A stretch of DNA of 64,000 nt from Allorhizobium sonneratiae (GCF_023700755.1 NZ_JAMKOJ010000009.1:124001-188000); one strand, 5' to 3'; shown: positions 53,132-62,558, counted from the stretch's first letter. Notes: generated by a model not told the origin, from the sequence alone. Numbers and translations: made by a program.

Positions 53132-54442
53132 ATGAACGCTTACCCAAATATGACGTCGTCGAGGACGCAGTTGATGATGGCTCGAAGAGAACGCCTGCTT
53201 GGCCCGAACAATCCGACATTCTACGAAGAGCCGGTACACTTTGTTCGTGGCGAAGGCGTGTGGCTGTATGATGCAAGCGGGCGCAGATATCTCGATGCCT
53301 ACAACAACGTGCCGCATGTCGGTCATTGCCACCCGCATGTCGTCGAAGCCATCACCCGACAGGCATCGACGCTCAACACGCATACCCGCTATCTGCACGA
53401 TACGATCCTTGATTACGCAGAGCGTCTGACGGCAACGTATCACCGTTCGTTATCCACGGTGCTGTTCACCTGCACGGGCAGCGAAGCGAACGACGTGGCG
53501 CTGAGAATGGCGCATGCCGCGACGGGCAACCGTGGCATTATCGTCACCGACTTTACCTATCACGGCAACACGACAGCCGTCATGGAACTGGCGACCCTGC
53601 TTCCGCGCGAGGACGGCTTCAGCACGTGTCTCAGGACCATTCCGGCGCCGGACAGCTATCATCTGCTGCCGGGCGAGGTGAGCAAGGAAGACATGGCAGC
53701 GCGGGTGCTTCTGCATCTGGATGCGGCAATCGCCTCGCTTCAGGATGCCGGTCATGGTGTTGCGGCCATTCTGCTCTGCCCCATCTTCGCCAATGAAGGC
53801 TTTCCCGATCTGCCGGCGGGCTTCCTCGATAGCATCGCGACGAAGGTGCGGGCAGCGGGCGGTGTCGTCATCGCCGACGAGGTGCAGTCAGGCTTTGGGC
53901 GGACGGGCGCGGGGATGTGGGGCCACATGTATTCCGGCTTCGTGCCCGACATCGCAACCATGGGAAAACCGATGGGCAACGGTCATCCGATCGGTGGGGT
54001 TGTGACGTCTGCGGAGATCATGCACGCTTTCAGAACGAAGAACCTCTACTTCAACACATTCGGCGGCAATCCGGTTTCCTGTGCTGCTGGTCTTGCCGTG
54101 CTCGAGGTCATCGAGCGCGAAAAGCTCATTGAGAACGCGCGGACCGTGGGCGCCTATGCAAAGAGCAAGATGCGCGCCTTGCGCGAGAAATACGGCTTCC
54201 TGGGTGACGTTCGTGGAGCGGGTCTGTTTTTCGGCGTTGAGTTCATCCGGCCGAGCGAACGTTTGACGGCCGATCCGAAACTCGCGAAGCGGGCGACCAA
54301 CCTGATGCGGGAAAACGGCGTCATCATGGGGCTGATCGGAAGGAAAGAAAATCTCTTCAAGATCCGGCCGCCGATGCCATTCTCGAAATCGAACGCCGAC
54401 TATCTCTTCGAAGTCCTGGATCACGTGCTCAGTCGTCTCTAA
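53132..54442 (+). CDS. PLP-dependent phosphoethanolamine phospho-lyase-like protein (class III aminotransferase fold)
   Basis: 436 residues. The PLP lysine K279 is in [19 protein letters not shown] and the pyridine-N Asp D249 in [15 protein letters not shown]. The segment [15 protein letters not shown] and the [11 protein letters not shown] signature match the AGXT2L (ETNPPL/PHYKPL) subfamily rather than ordinary transaminases. These enzymes eliminate ammonia and phosphate from phosphorylated amino alcohols, giving an aldehyde. With the kinase and aldehyde dehydrogenase alongside, ethanolamine to acetate is the natural reading. A true omega-transaminase remains possible. Confidence 0.83.
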   Translation: MNAYPNMTSSRTQLMMARRERLLGPNNPTFYEEPVHFVRGEGVWLYDASGRRYLDAYNNVPHVGHCHPHVVEAITRQASTLNTHTRYLHDTILDYAERLTATYHRSLSTVLFTCTGSEANDVALRMAHAATGNRGIIVTDFTYHGNTTAVMELATLLPREDGFSTCLRTIPAPDSYHLLPGEVSKEDMAARVLLHLDAAIASLQDAGHGVAAILLCPIFANEGFPDLPAGFLDSIATKVRAAGGVVIADEVQSGFGRTGAGMWGHMYSGFVPDIATMGKPMGNGHPIGGVVTSAEIMHAFRTKNLYFNTFGGNPVSCAAGLAVLEVIEREKLIENARTVGAYAKSKMRALREKYGFLGDVRGAGLFFGVEFIRPSERLTADPKLAKRATNLMRENGVIMGLIGRKENLFKIRPPMPFSKSNADYLFEVLDHVLSRL

Positions 54443-54448
54443 TCCGGT

Positions 54449-54534
54449 CCAGTGTTGCATTGAAACACTGGAACGCTCGATCTACCGGTTATTTCCATGT
54501 CCCGGTCGCCAAACCGGTTCCCGGTCGTGCTGGA
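54449..54534. repeat. RIME-like repeat, diverged copy 2
   Basis: CATTGAAACACTGGAACGCTCG followed by CATGTCCCGGTCGCCAAACC and TTCCCGGT keeps the word order of the 62398 copy (GAAACACTGAAACGCTC, then CATGTCCGGACTGAAAACCG, TTTC), with many substitutions. Confidence 0.55.
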
Positions 54535-54571
54535 CTTGACCGGCAGCGCGGCTGACGCCTCAGGCAAAAAG

Positions 54572-54607
54572 AACGGCCCCGATCTGACCTGTCAGATCGG
54601 GGCCGTT
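54572..54607 (-). terminator. Strong intrinsic terminator (chemoreceptor side)
   Basis: A 17-bp perfect stem beginning AACGGCCCCGATCTGAC with a 2-nt loop. On the minus strand it is followed by CTTTTTGCC, ending the chemoreceptor transcript. It may also stop the convergent phospho-lyase message. Confidence 0.9.
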
Positions 54608-54649
54608 CCTTATCCGGTCGTTTCGTCGCCTGTCTTTGACAGATGAGCC

Positions 54650-57035
54650 TTAAAATTCTTCCCAACTCTGAGCCGCATTTGCTGCGGCTGACTGCCCGCC
54701 CCCGAAGGCGCCGGCAACCGCTTTGCGAAGTTTGTTCGCGGCAGAGGCGACCGGACGATGCTCGCTGCTGGACGCCGCGACAGGACGATGGGCTGCCTGT
54801 GCAGGCTCATTGCCGCTGTTAATACGGAACTGGGCAATGAGGCGATGCAGCTGGTCCGCTTCGCCCGCCAATGCATGGCTCGCGGCCGTTTGCTCCTCGA
54901 CCATGGCGGCGTTCTTCTGTGTGGCCTGATCGATGTTGTTCACCGCTTCGCTGATTTCTTTCAGACCGGTAGACTGTTCGCGAGACGAAAGGACAATAGC
55001 AGCCACATTCTGATCGATCTGCTGGACCTGATTGATGATCTCGATCAGCGCTGCACCAGTCTCGCCGACAAGCTCCACGCCGACATTCACCTGGCCCCCG
55101 GACCGGGAAATGAGCGCCTTGATTTCCCGCGCCGCGTTTGCAGAACGCTGGGCAAGTTCGCGGACTTCCTGGGCGACAACCGCAAACCCCTTGCCGGCCT
55201 CCCCTGCCCGCGCAGCTTCGACGCCGGCGTTCAAGGCGAGAAGGTTGGTCTGGAAGGCGATCTCGTCGATAACACTGATGATGGAGGAAATCTCCCGTGC
55301 AGACGTTTCGATGCCGGTCATTGCCTCAATGGCGCGCTGGACGACTTCGCCTGACTTTTCAGCACCGCGCCGGGTTTGCTCGACGAGCGTTCCCGCGTCT
55401 TCGGCGCGGCGCGACGCATCCCGAAGCGAGCTCGTGATTTCCTCAATGGCAGCGGCAGTCTGTTCAACGGCGGCCGCCTGCTGTTCTGTGCGCTTGGCCA
55501 GATCATCGGAGGCCGCCTGGATTTCGGACGAGCCGGCGCGCATCGCGCTCGAATTGTGACCCACCGCTTCAAGCGCATCGCGAAGCTTGGCAACGGAGGT
55601 GTTGTAGTCATGGCGAAGCTGGTCGAGTGAACCCGCAAATTCCTTGTCGATGCGGTGCGTCATGTCACCGTCGGCGAGCTTGTTCAGGCCTTCGCCGAGC
55701 GCTTCCACGGCGGCGCGCGTCTGACGCTCGCGCTCTGCCGCCTCTTCTGCACGTTGGCGGCGTTCCGCGTCGGTCAGCGCGCGATCACGCTCTGCCTCCT
55801 GTTCAAGCCGTGTCTTGGTAACAGAGGCGTCGAGCAGGACAGAGAGCGAGCGAGCCATCTCCCCGATCTCGTCCTTGTGCACCGACTGCGACAGATCGAC
55901 GTCGGTGCGACCGCGGGCGATCTCGCTCGTTGCGCGAATAACTGTTTCGAGGCGCTTCCGGATACGGAATGCCAGGTACCAGCCGATCATGACCATCAGA
56001 CCCGCAGCGACCGCTATGATCATGATGGAGGCGATCGCCAGCGACGTCACCTTGGCAAAGACAACCGCCTTGGGAACACTGGCAACGATGAACCAGGTCG
56101 CACCCGGCGCAAGCGGAACCGGCACCGCAACCGAAATGAAGGGTGCGCCATCCCGATCCTTGATCTCGTAGGCTTTGTCCGGATTGGCAATCATCTCCTG
56201 CCAGATTTTCGCGTCCAGACCGGAGTCTGCCAGCGCCTTCCCGAGAGCCGCCTTGTCCGGATGACTGACCACGTTGCCCTGGGCGCTCAGCAAAGCGACA
56301 TAGCCCGACCCGAGCGGCTTCAGCTTGGAAAGCTCGCCCGTCAGAGCCTCAAGCGAATTATCAATCCCGACCGCGCCCACAAACTTCCCGTCAATGGTGA
56401 TGGGGGTGACGAACGACGTCATCGTAATGGACTTGCCCCCCACATTGTAGGCGTAGGGCTCAGTCAGCATGTCTTTGCCGGTTGCTTTGGGGACGAGATA
56501 GAAGTCCCCCGCGCCAGGCTTCTCATAGTCAGCGACGGCGGAGAGGTTGATCTTCCCATCATCACCCCGGCTGAGATAAGGAACATATCGGCCCGTATCG
56601 TCATGTCCAGGCTTGTTGCGGTATTCCGCATCCTTCTTGTCGAAGGCATTGGGTTCCCAGATCAAGCCAATCCCCAAAACGAAGCTGTTGTCCGTCAGGA
56701 GTTTCCGCATGATTTCGGTTGTGTCTTCACGGCTCGTGATGTGCGCTCGACGCGGCAATTGAAGCAACCGTGGAGCGGATGTTCCATCCGAGTTCGGTGA
56801 CCTTTGCAAAATGTGTTTCAATCTTTCCGGCGCTCGAATTGGCCGCTTCGATAAGCTCGGAAACCGATTGCTCCTCCGCGGTTCTATACGACATCCAAAG
56901 CAGGATGCTGGCGGTTGCGACAGTTGTTACAACACCGGTCGCGACAAGAGCGAGCATGTTGCGGGCTATTGCGGTTTTCGGCATAAACATCGGCAATCCT
57001 AATCTGAGCGCGAAGTCCTTTGCGGCAGGTCTCAT
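54650..57035 (-). pseudogene. Methyl-accepting chemotaxis protein interrupted by a frameshift
   Basis: Two frames make one protein. The first (57035-56727) carries a membrane helix (NMLALVATGVVTTVATASIL) and the start of a dCache sensor, ending SIAASSAHHEP. The second (from about 56760 to 54650) resumes at RAHITSREDTTEIMRKLL, with the rest of dCache, a second helix, HAMP and the signalling domain (LLALNAGVEAARAGEAGKGF). A one-base loss near 56740-56765 explains the split. The C-terminus ends in WEEF, a CheR/CheB-tether-like motif. Either a recent pseudogene or a sequencing error; ligand unknown. Confidence 0.8.
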
Positions 57036-57129
57036 CTGAGGCAGGCACGCTTGCTTGATCCAAGTCTTCCCAGAAATACGCTCGATTTATTAATTGTTCT
57101 TATATTCTAAAGAGTCTCTATAACGGAGC

Positions 57130-57164
57130 AGGTCGCCATCACGAATATTACAGGCTGGCGACCT
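57130..57164 (-). terminator. Possible terminator after the SDR gene
   Basis: AGGTCGCCA and TGGCGACCT form a 9-bp stem with a 17-nt loop just beyond the SDR stop. The T-run is poor on the minus strand. Confidence 0.4.
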
Positions 57165-57180
57165 CTTCTTATTGTTTCAG

Positions 57181-57969
57181 CTACATCTTCAGAGTTGGGA
57201 CACAGACCACGGTACTGCCACCATCAATCGTCATGACCGCTCCTGTGATCAGTCGAGCGCGGTCTGAGGACAAGAAGCAGCAAAGATCGGCCACTTCGTC
57301 TGCATCTCCGGCGCGCCGCAGCGGTGTATCCGACGTGACGTGCTCATAGGCACCCTCCAATGTAACGCCCTCCCGCGCCATGATCGGCGCCATTTCCTCG
57401 TCAGCCATCGGGGTGCGGATCCACCCGGGGCATATCGCATTGGCCCTCACCCCGTGTGCGCCATAATCCATCGCAATAGACCGCATCAGGCCGATCACTG
57501 CGTGTTTCGCAGTCACGTAGCCGCAGGTCATCGGCATGGCCTGCAAGCCTGCAATCGAGGAAACCACGATAAACGCGCCCTTGCTTTCGATGAGTGACGG
57601 CAGGGTGGCCTTGGCGGTGTAGTAGGCCGTGTCCAGGTTCGAGTGCAGTTGCCGTCTCCAACCGTCATCGGACAGATCGAGCACAGAGCCGGTTTCAACG
57701 GTGCCAGCGCAGGCGACCACCGCATCCAGTCTGCCAAACCTCGAATGGGCCTCCTTTACGGCTTTGCCGACATCGTCCGCCGATCCTGCATCGCCAGCAT
57801 AGGCGAAAACAGCATCGCTACGTTCGATTCCGGCCGCCACTGCATGAAGCGGTTCAGCCCTGCGACCCATGAGGACAACGCGCCCTCCCTCTTCCACGAC
57901 CTTTCGGCACGTCGCCGCTCCAATTCCTGTACCGGCGCCGGTGATGAGAACGACCTTGTCTTTGAGCAT
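57181..57969 (-). CDS. SDR-family oxidoreductase
   Basis: 262 residues with the classical SDR motifs: cofactor loop ITGAGTGIGAA, NAG-type VACAGT, serine in VVSSIAGLQA and YVTAKHA (YxxxK). The C-terminal LITGAVMTIDGGSTV is typical of 3-oxoacyl-reductase-like or alcohol-oxidising members. Divergent from an APC permease gene and probably linked to its cargo; the substrate is unknown. Confidence 0.85.
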   Translation of the reverse strand: MLKDKVVLITGAGTGIGAATCRKVVEEGGRVVLMGRRAEPLHAVAAGIERSDAVFAYAGDAGSADDVGKAVKEAHSRFGRLDAVVACAGTVETGSVLDLSDDGWRRQLHSNLDTAYYTAKATLPSLIESKGAFIVVSSIAGLQAMPMTCGYVTAKHAVIGLMRSIAMDYGAHGVRANAICPGWIRTPMADEEMAPIMAREGVTLEGAYEHVTSDTPLRRAGDADEVADLCCFLSSDRARLITGAVMTIDGGSTVVCVPTLKM

Positions 57970-58153
57970 GATGGTGGGACCTCCTTCTATTGGAACAGGA
58001 ACATCATGATCAGATCCCCGGTGAAAACAATAGATTTTCGCACGTCAATTCATATTTCGTACCTAGTGATAAAATTTTGAACTTGCAGTCTAGAAATAGC
58101 GTCGAAATTATGTTTTCCTCTGCTCAATGCCTTATCATAAAAGGGGAACACAA

Positions 58154-59608
58154 ATGCCTGAACCAACCACCACCACAGCGACTATAACGGCTGATCCGCC
58201 ACAACTGAGGGGCCAGATGGGCCCTATCGAGCTGGCCTTGACAGTCGTTGCCTTCGCCGCACCTCTTGCAAGCGTCGTCGGCGTTCTGCCTCTCGTCATT
58301 CAATTCGGCGGAGTGGGCGCTCCCTTGGCCTTTGCTGCAGCCACCTTGATGTTGCTGCTCTTCTCCGTGGGCTACACGGTCATGAGCCGATATCTTCCCA
58401 ACCCGGGTGCGTTTTACGCTTATATCAGCGCTGGAGTTGGTCAGACATTCGGGCTGGCAGCAAGCTTCATGGCTATTCTCGGCTATCTGATGATCGGCCT
58501 TGGAATTACAATTTTCTTCGGCATCGTCGCCGTCGATCTGGTCGCAAACACGCTCCATGGGCCAGCGCTTCCCTGGTCCGTTTATTCTCTTCTGCTGGTC
58601 GTCATCGTTGGTATCCTCGGCTACCTGCGTATTGATCTGTCGGCAAAGGTTCTGTCATTTGTTATGGTGCTGGAAATCGGCATCGTCTTGATCTTCGACG
58701 CCTTGGTCGGGCGTCAGGGCGGACCAGAGGGGCTTTCAACGGCTTCGTTCCATTGGGGCGCGCTCGATAGCAGCGTCGTCGGTGTCTGTGTGCTTTTCGC
58801 AGTCATCACGTTTCTCGGTTTCGAAGCGACAGCCATCTTCCGTGAAGAAAGCAGGGACCCGCGCAAGACCATTCCACGCGCGACCTATCTCAGCGTTTGC
58901 TTCATTGGCGCTTTTTACGTGTTGACGACATGGTTGCTGATCATTGCCTACGGCGATAGCAAGGCTCAAGCCGCAGCGGCCGCAAACCCGACGGGCATGT
59001 TCACAAGCGCGATGGTGACATATGCTGGCCACTGGGGAGGTGATGCATTGTCAGTTCTCGTCGTCAGCTCAGCTTTCGCAGCGGTTCTGTCCTGCCAGAA
59101 CATCATTGCACGCTATTGCCATTCACTGGGCGTCGATGAAGCCTTGCCCGCATTCCTGGGGCATGTCCATCCGAAACATGGCTCTCCTTACGTGGCCTCC
59201 CTGTTCCTTTCAGCCGTACTTGCTATTGGAGTGCTGGTGTTTTCGGGGTCCGATCCGAATGTAACATATGCCTGGATGGCGGGCGCAGGCGGCTTTCCGC
59301 TCCTGTTCCTCATGCTCCTGACCAGCATTTCTGTCATTGTGTTCTTCTCGAAAAAGCGCAAGGATATCAGGGATGTTAGTGTCTGGCAGGCTTTCGTGGC
59401 CCCTGTTCTCGCCACCATCGGGCTCGCCGTCGCAGTCTATCTCGCGGCCACCAACTTCGTGGACTTGACGGGCGGCAATGTGAAAACAGCCATCATCCTG
59501 CAAATCGTGATCTGGGCAATATTTGTCTCGGGTGTCCTACTCGCCTTGTTCTACAAAGCCAAGCGCCCGAACATCTACGCCCGGATCGGAAGGCAGCTGC
59601 TCAACTAA
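58154..59608 (+). CDS. APC-superfamily amino-acid/amine permease
   Basis: 484 residues from ATG 58154, preceded by AAAGGGGAA; an upstream in-frame ATG at 58127 lacks such a site. About 12 helices with APC motifs (GPIELALTVVAFAAPLASVV, FLGFEATAIFREESRDPRKT, YGDSKAQAAAAANPTG). It resembles the 37470 permease in class but is clearly diverged. As the only importer near the kinase/phospho-lyase set, it could bring in ethanolamine or a related amine (inference). Confidence 0.88.
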   Translation: MPEPTTTTATITADPPQLRGQMGPIELALTVVAFAAPLASVVGVLPLVIQFGGVGAPLAFAAATLMLLLFSVGYTVMSRYLPNPGAFYAYISAGVGQTFGLAASFMAILGYLMIGLGITIFFGIVAVDLVANTLHGPALPWSVYSLLLVVIVGILGYLRIDLSAKVLSFVMVLEIGIVLIFDALVGRQGGPEGLSTASFHWGALDSSVVGVCVLFAVITFLGFEATAIFREESRDPRKTIPRATYLSVCFIGAFYVLTTWLLIIAYGDSKAQAAAAANPTGMFTSAMVTYAGHWGGDALSVLVVSSAFAAVLSCQNIIARYCHSLGVDEALPAFLGHVHPKHGSPYVASLFLSAVLAIGVLVFSGSDPNVTYAWMAGAGGFPLLFLMLLTSISVIVFFSKKRKDIRDVSVWQAFVAPVLATIGLAVAVYLAATNFVDLTGGNVKTAIILQIVIWAIFVSGVLLALFYKAKRPNIYARIGRQLLN

Positions 59609-59676
59609 CCCGAGACCGGGATGGGCAGAACGGTCGGCGGCTCTGCTGAAGCCGAAGTGCTCCCCTTGCGTCAAAA

Positions 59677-59706
59677 ATCGCCGCCATGTTCGCGCATGGC
59701 GGCGAT
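59677..59706. terminator. Hairpin after the APC permease
   Basis: ATCGCCGCCATG, loop TTCGCG, CATGGCGGCGAT: a perfect 12-bp stem about 70 nt beyond the permease stop. A-run on the left and no T-run on the right, so termination efficiency on the plus strand is unclear. Confidence 0.5.
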
Positions 59707-59778
59707 CGTATGTCTGCAGTCATTCTTCAGCAGGCGCGACTTTGCCCTGAGCTGTGATTTTGACAGGTCGCGGAAAGC

Positions 59779-59833
59779 ATACGGACGGCACGTTCGCGGA
59801 CTTCAGGTAAAACCTGTTCGCTGTCTTGCTCAT
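59779..59833 (-). pseudogene. IS3-family transposase orfA, N-terminal fragment
   Basis: From ATG 59833 the minus strand reads MSKTANRFY; after a one-base frameshift it continues PEVRERAVRM, together the typical start of IS3-group OrfA. Similarity is lost after about 20 residues, leaving only a scrap. Confidence 0.5.
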
Positions 59834-60226
59834 AACGGCTCCACGCTCTCGGAAGGTGGAGCCTCCGGCAAATCCGAAGCGGTGCAATTAGACGATCCTC
59901 ATGGGAATCTGTCAGGGAAATCCCAACAAAAGTCGGAATTTTGCGCATGAGTGGTCCATCGGCGCGAAAGCTGCCCCTCACCCCCCTCACCTCGGGTTGA
60001 TTTTGCACACGAAACACCGGCCAAGCCAAATCCGCGCAGGACCAAGGTTGTTTTTGACGGTAAATCATCGCAGTCTTTAGGGGGCCGCAGGCACCCCTGA
60101 TACGGGAGATTAAAAGTGTTACAGCGACCTTTGTGGGCCATATGGGGAGTACGGCGCTGTAGCGAGCATGAGGCAGCATAGACGCATGTGTCTACGACCA
60201 ATCTGTGATCACGGGAGGCGGCCTGG

Positions 60227-62131
60227 ATGGCCGGTGATTTGATGGGTTTTGCGGATCATATTAAGGAAATCGAGCAGGCTGGACGAGGGAGCAACACCGG
60301 TCGCGACGCCATTGTCCTTGCATCCTGGCGCCGCTGCCTGGAAACCTACCAGCTCGATCCTGCGCAGGCGCGCGAGGCTGTCATTGTCTCCCAGACCAGA
60401 CTTCGCGAACATCGCCAGCAGGCGGAAGACCTCGTCCACATAGCCCGTTCCGGCCTGGAGCGACTGTACCGGCAAGTCGCCGAGCAGAACTACGTGCTAC
60501 TGCTGTCGGACCGGCAGGGCGTAACCGTCGAATATCTGGGCGATCCGTCCTTCAACAACAATCTGCGCAAGGCGGGGCTCTATCTGGGCTCCGAATGGTC
60601 CGAGCCGCGCGCCGGCACCTGCGCGGTGGGCGCCTGCATTGCCACGGGCGAGGCGCTGACCATCCACCAGACCGATCATTTCGACATCACCCATACGCCA
60701 CTCTCCTGCACAGCCGCACCGATCTACGATACGCAAGGGGCGCTGGCAGCCGTTCTCGACATTTCGCTCCTCAGTTCGCCGATCCTGAAGACAAGCCAGA
60801 ACATGGCGCGTCATCTCGTCTCCTCGACCGTGCGGCGCATCGAACTGGCCAATCTGATGGCGAACAGCCGGCACGATCTCGTGTTGCGCTTTGCGGGCGC
60901 GCCGGAGTTTCTCGACGTCGATCCGGAAGCTGCGATCTCCGTCGATGGCGCGGGCCGCATCACCGGCATGACCCATGGCGGCGCCCGGCTGCTGGCCACC
61001 TCCTGCGGGCTCGACTGGCGCTCGCCCGAATTGCTGATCGGAAAGCCGGTCACCGACTTCTTCCAGGCCGGGCTTGACGAACTTGCCTCGCTGACCCGTG
61101 CAAGCCTGCCGCAGGACCGGCGGATCGCGGTGCGCGACGGATCGCTCCTCTTTGCCCATGCCATAGAGCCGCAGCAGCGCATGGTGAGCGTGCCGCTTGC
61201 CCGCGCGTCCGGCGGCCAGCCACCGGCGATCAGCACGCTCGGCGGCAGCGTGCCAGCAATCGACGCACTCCGACGCAAGGTGACCAAGCTCGCCCCCAGC
61301 CGACTTGCAATTCTGCTGCAGGGCGAAACCGGTACCGGCAAGGAATATCTCGCCCGCATCATTCATGAGGCGAGCGGCCTTTCCGGACGCTTCGTGGCGG
61401 TCAACTGCGCGGCGATCCCCGAACAACTGATCGAGAGCGAACTCTTCGGCTATGCCCCGGGTGCCTTTACCGGGGCCTTGGCCAAGGGTCGCAAGGGGTT
61501 GATCGAGGAGGCTGACGGTGGAACGCTTTTCCTCGACGAAATCGGTGACATGCCCTATGCCGCGCAGAGCCGGTTGCTGAGGGTCCTTGCCGAGGGCGAG
61601 GTTCTGCCTGTCGGCGGGACGGTCGCGCGCAAGGTCGATTTCAGAGTCATCTCCGCGTCGCATCGCGCGCTGGCGGACATGGCCGCGGCGGGCGGGTTCC
61701 GCGAAGACCTCTATTATCGGCTGAACGCCGCCATCCTGTCGCTGCCGCCGCTGAGCGAGCGTGAGGACCTCCCCTGGCTTCTCGAACGCCTGCTCGAAAA
61801 GCACGGGATGCCGGACCGGCCGCTCATTCTTTCAAGCGCGGCGAGGTCTCTGCTGCTCAACCATCGCTGGCCGGGCAATATACGCGAACTCGACAATGCC
61901 ATCGCCTTTTCGGCAGCTCTCTGTGACGACGGCGTGATCGAGGTGACTGACCTGCCGGATCAATTGACCCGATCGGCCCCGGTTTGTCTCGAGCAAGGCG
62001 AGGAAGCGGAACTGAGGGCTGTCCTCAGGATCTCTAAAGGCAATGTCTCCGAAGCAGCCCGCCGTCTCGGCATTGATCGCACCACGCTTCATCGCCGGAT
62101 GAGACGGCTCCGCGTCGATCGTCCGCACTAG
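60227..62131 (+). CDS. Sigma-54-dependent activator (AcoR-like: GAF, AAA+, Fis HTH)
   Basis: 634 residues. The N-terminal GAF-like sensory region (RAGTCAVGACIATGEALTIH, about 125-145) precedes an AAA+ domain with Walker A GETGTGKEYLAR (about 366), the sigma-54 contact loop GAFTGA (about 411), Walker B GGTLFLDEIGDMP and arginine-finger region LYYRLNAAILSLPPL. The Fis-type HTH (KGNVSEAARRLGIDRTTLHRRM) ends the protein. It resembles AcoR-type activators. The -24/-12 promoter at 62620 before the alcohol dehydrogenase gene is its obvious target. Its stop codon lies within the terminal repeat of an inserted element. Confidence 0.92.
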   Translation: MAGDLMGFADHIKEIEQAGRGSNTGRDAIVLASWRRCLETYQLDPAQAREAVIVSQTRLREHRQQAEDLVHIARSGLERLYRQVAEQNYVLLLSDRQGVTVEYLGDPSFNNNLRKAGLYLGSEWSEPRAGTCAVGACIATGEALTIHQTDHFDITHTPLSCTAAPIYDTQGALAAVLDISLLSSPILKTSQNMARHLVSSTVRRIELANLMANSRHDLVLRFAGAPEFLDVDPEAAISVDGAGRITGMTHGGARLLATSCGLDWRSPELLIGKPVTDFFQAGLDELASLTRASLPQDRRIAVRDGSLLFAHAIEPQQRMVSVPLARASGGQPPAISTLGGSVPAIDALRRKVTKLAPSRLAILLQGETGTGKEYLARIIHEASGLSGRFVAVNCAAIPEQLIESELFGYAPGAFTGALAKGRKGLIEEADGGTLFLDEIGDMPYAAQSRLLRVLAEGEVLPVGGTVARKVDFRVISASHRALADMAAAGGFREDLYYRLNAAILSLPPLSEREDLPWLLERLLEKHGMPDRPLILSSAARSLLLNHRWPGNIRELDNAIAFSAALCDDGVIEVTDLPDQLTRSAPVCLEQGEEAELRAVLRISKGNVSEAARRLGIDRTTLHRRMRRLRVDRPH

Positions 62132-62397
62132 GGTCAAAACTCAATCAGGATGGGTATTCTGTTGAACGGGATGGGATTGTATGGCAGCGAACAAGCGCAA
62201 GACACGGCCGGTTGGCCTTGTCGAGCATTGTTCGCAATCAGGCGGCCCATCCCGTTCAACCCTTCGGGCAAGGCGTATTTTGTGCCTGCGGGCGTCGGAA
62301 AGGTTTGAAAATGGGGAGCATTTCCTGCACCTTTCCTTCTACTCAGACACAAAATACGCCTTGCAGAACAACCATCCTGATTGAGTTTTGACCCTAG
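62128..62397. mobile_element. 270-bp miniature inverted-repeat element (MITE)
   Basis: The ends form a perfect 26-bp inverted repeat starting CTAGGGTCAAAACTCAATCA on the left and ending in its exact complement on the right. Inside are two further perfect hairpin pairs: GTTGAACGGGATGGG (62161) with 62246-62260, and GCAAGGCGTATTTTGTG (62268) with 62348-62364. There is no coding gene. Ends of CTAG type suggest movement by an IS630/mariner-like transposase with TA or CTAG duplication. Removing one copy restores the site CGCACTAGAGCATTTC, joining the regulator stop to the RIME. Confidence 0.85.
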
Positions 62398-62494
62398 AGC
62401 ATTTCACCGTTTCACGGAAACACTGAAACGCTCTAACTCTTTGTTTTTCCGCATGTCCGGACTGAAAACCGTTTCACACTTTTCCTGAAAACAA
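62398..62494. repeat. RIME-like repeat, copy 3
   Basis: AGCATTTCACCGTTTCACGG, AAACACTGAAACGCTCTAAC, CTTTGTTTTTCCGCATGTCC and GGACTGAAAACCGTTTCACA follow in order, ending TTTTCCTGAAAAC. This is the best-preserved copy in the window, directly beside the MITE, between the activator and its target promoter. Confidence 0.7.
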
Positions 62495-62523
62495 CGAGCA
62501 GGCTGCTGAAAAGGCCACTGCGG

Positions 62524-62558
62524 CACCTGCCACAGGTGTTGCGCCACATCTGTGGCGC
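62524..62558. promoter_or_regulatory. Candidate upstream activator sites for the sigma-54 regulator
   Basis: Two adjacent palindromes: CACCTG-CCA-CAGGTG (62524-62538) and GCGCCACA-TC-TGTGGCGC (62541-62558). They lie 60-100 bp before the -24/-12 promoter, a usual distance for enhancer-binding proteins. Confidence 0.6.

Larger units (their letters stand above)
59609..60226. other. Intergenic region with transposase debris
   Basis: 618 bases without an intact gene. It contains a hairpin at 59677-59706 and a frameshifted fragment of an IS3-type orfA at 59779-59833. The remainder, to the sigma-54 regulator, shows nothing I can assign. Confidence 0.55.

Noticed and set aside
35239..54442. Possible bacterial microcompartment (eut-type) locus, considered because of amine and acetaldehyde chemistry
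   Set aside because: No shell proteins, no EutBC lyase and no B12-related genes are visible.
62181..62384. 67-codon ORF inside the 270-bp inverted-repeat element
   Set aside because: No ribosome site, no transposase motif; it runs into the right terminal repeat and is best read as chance.
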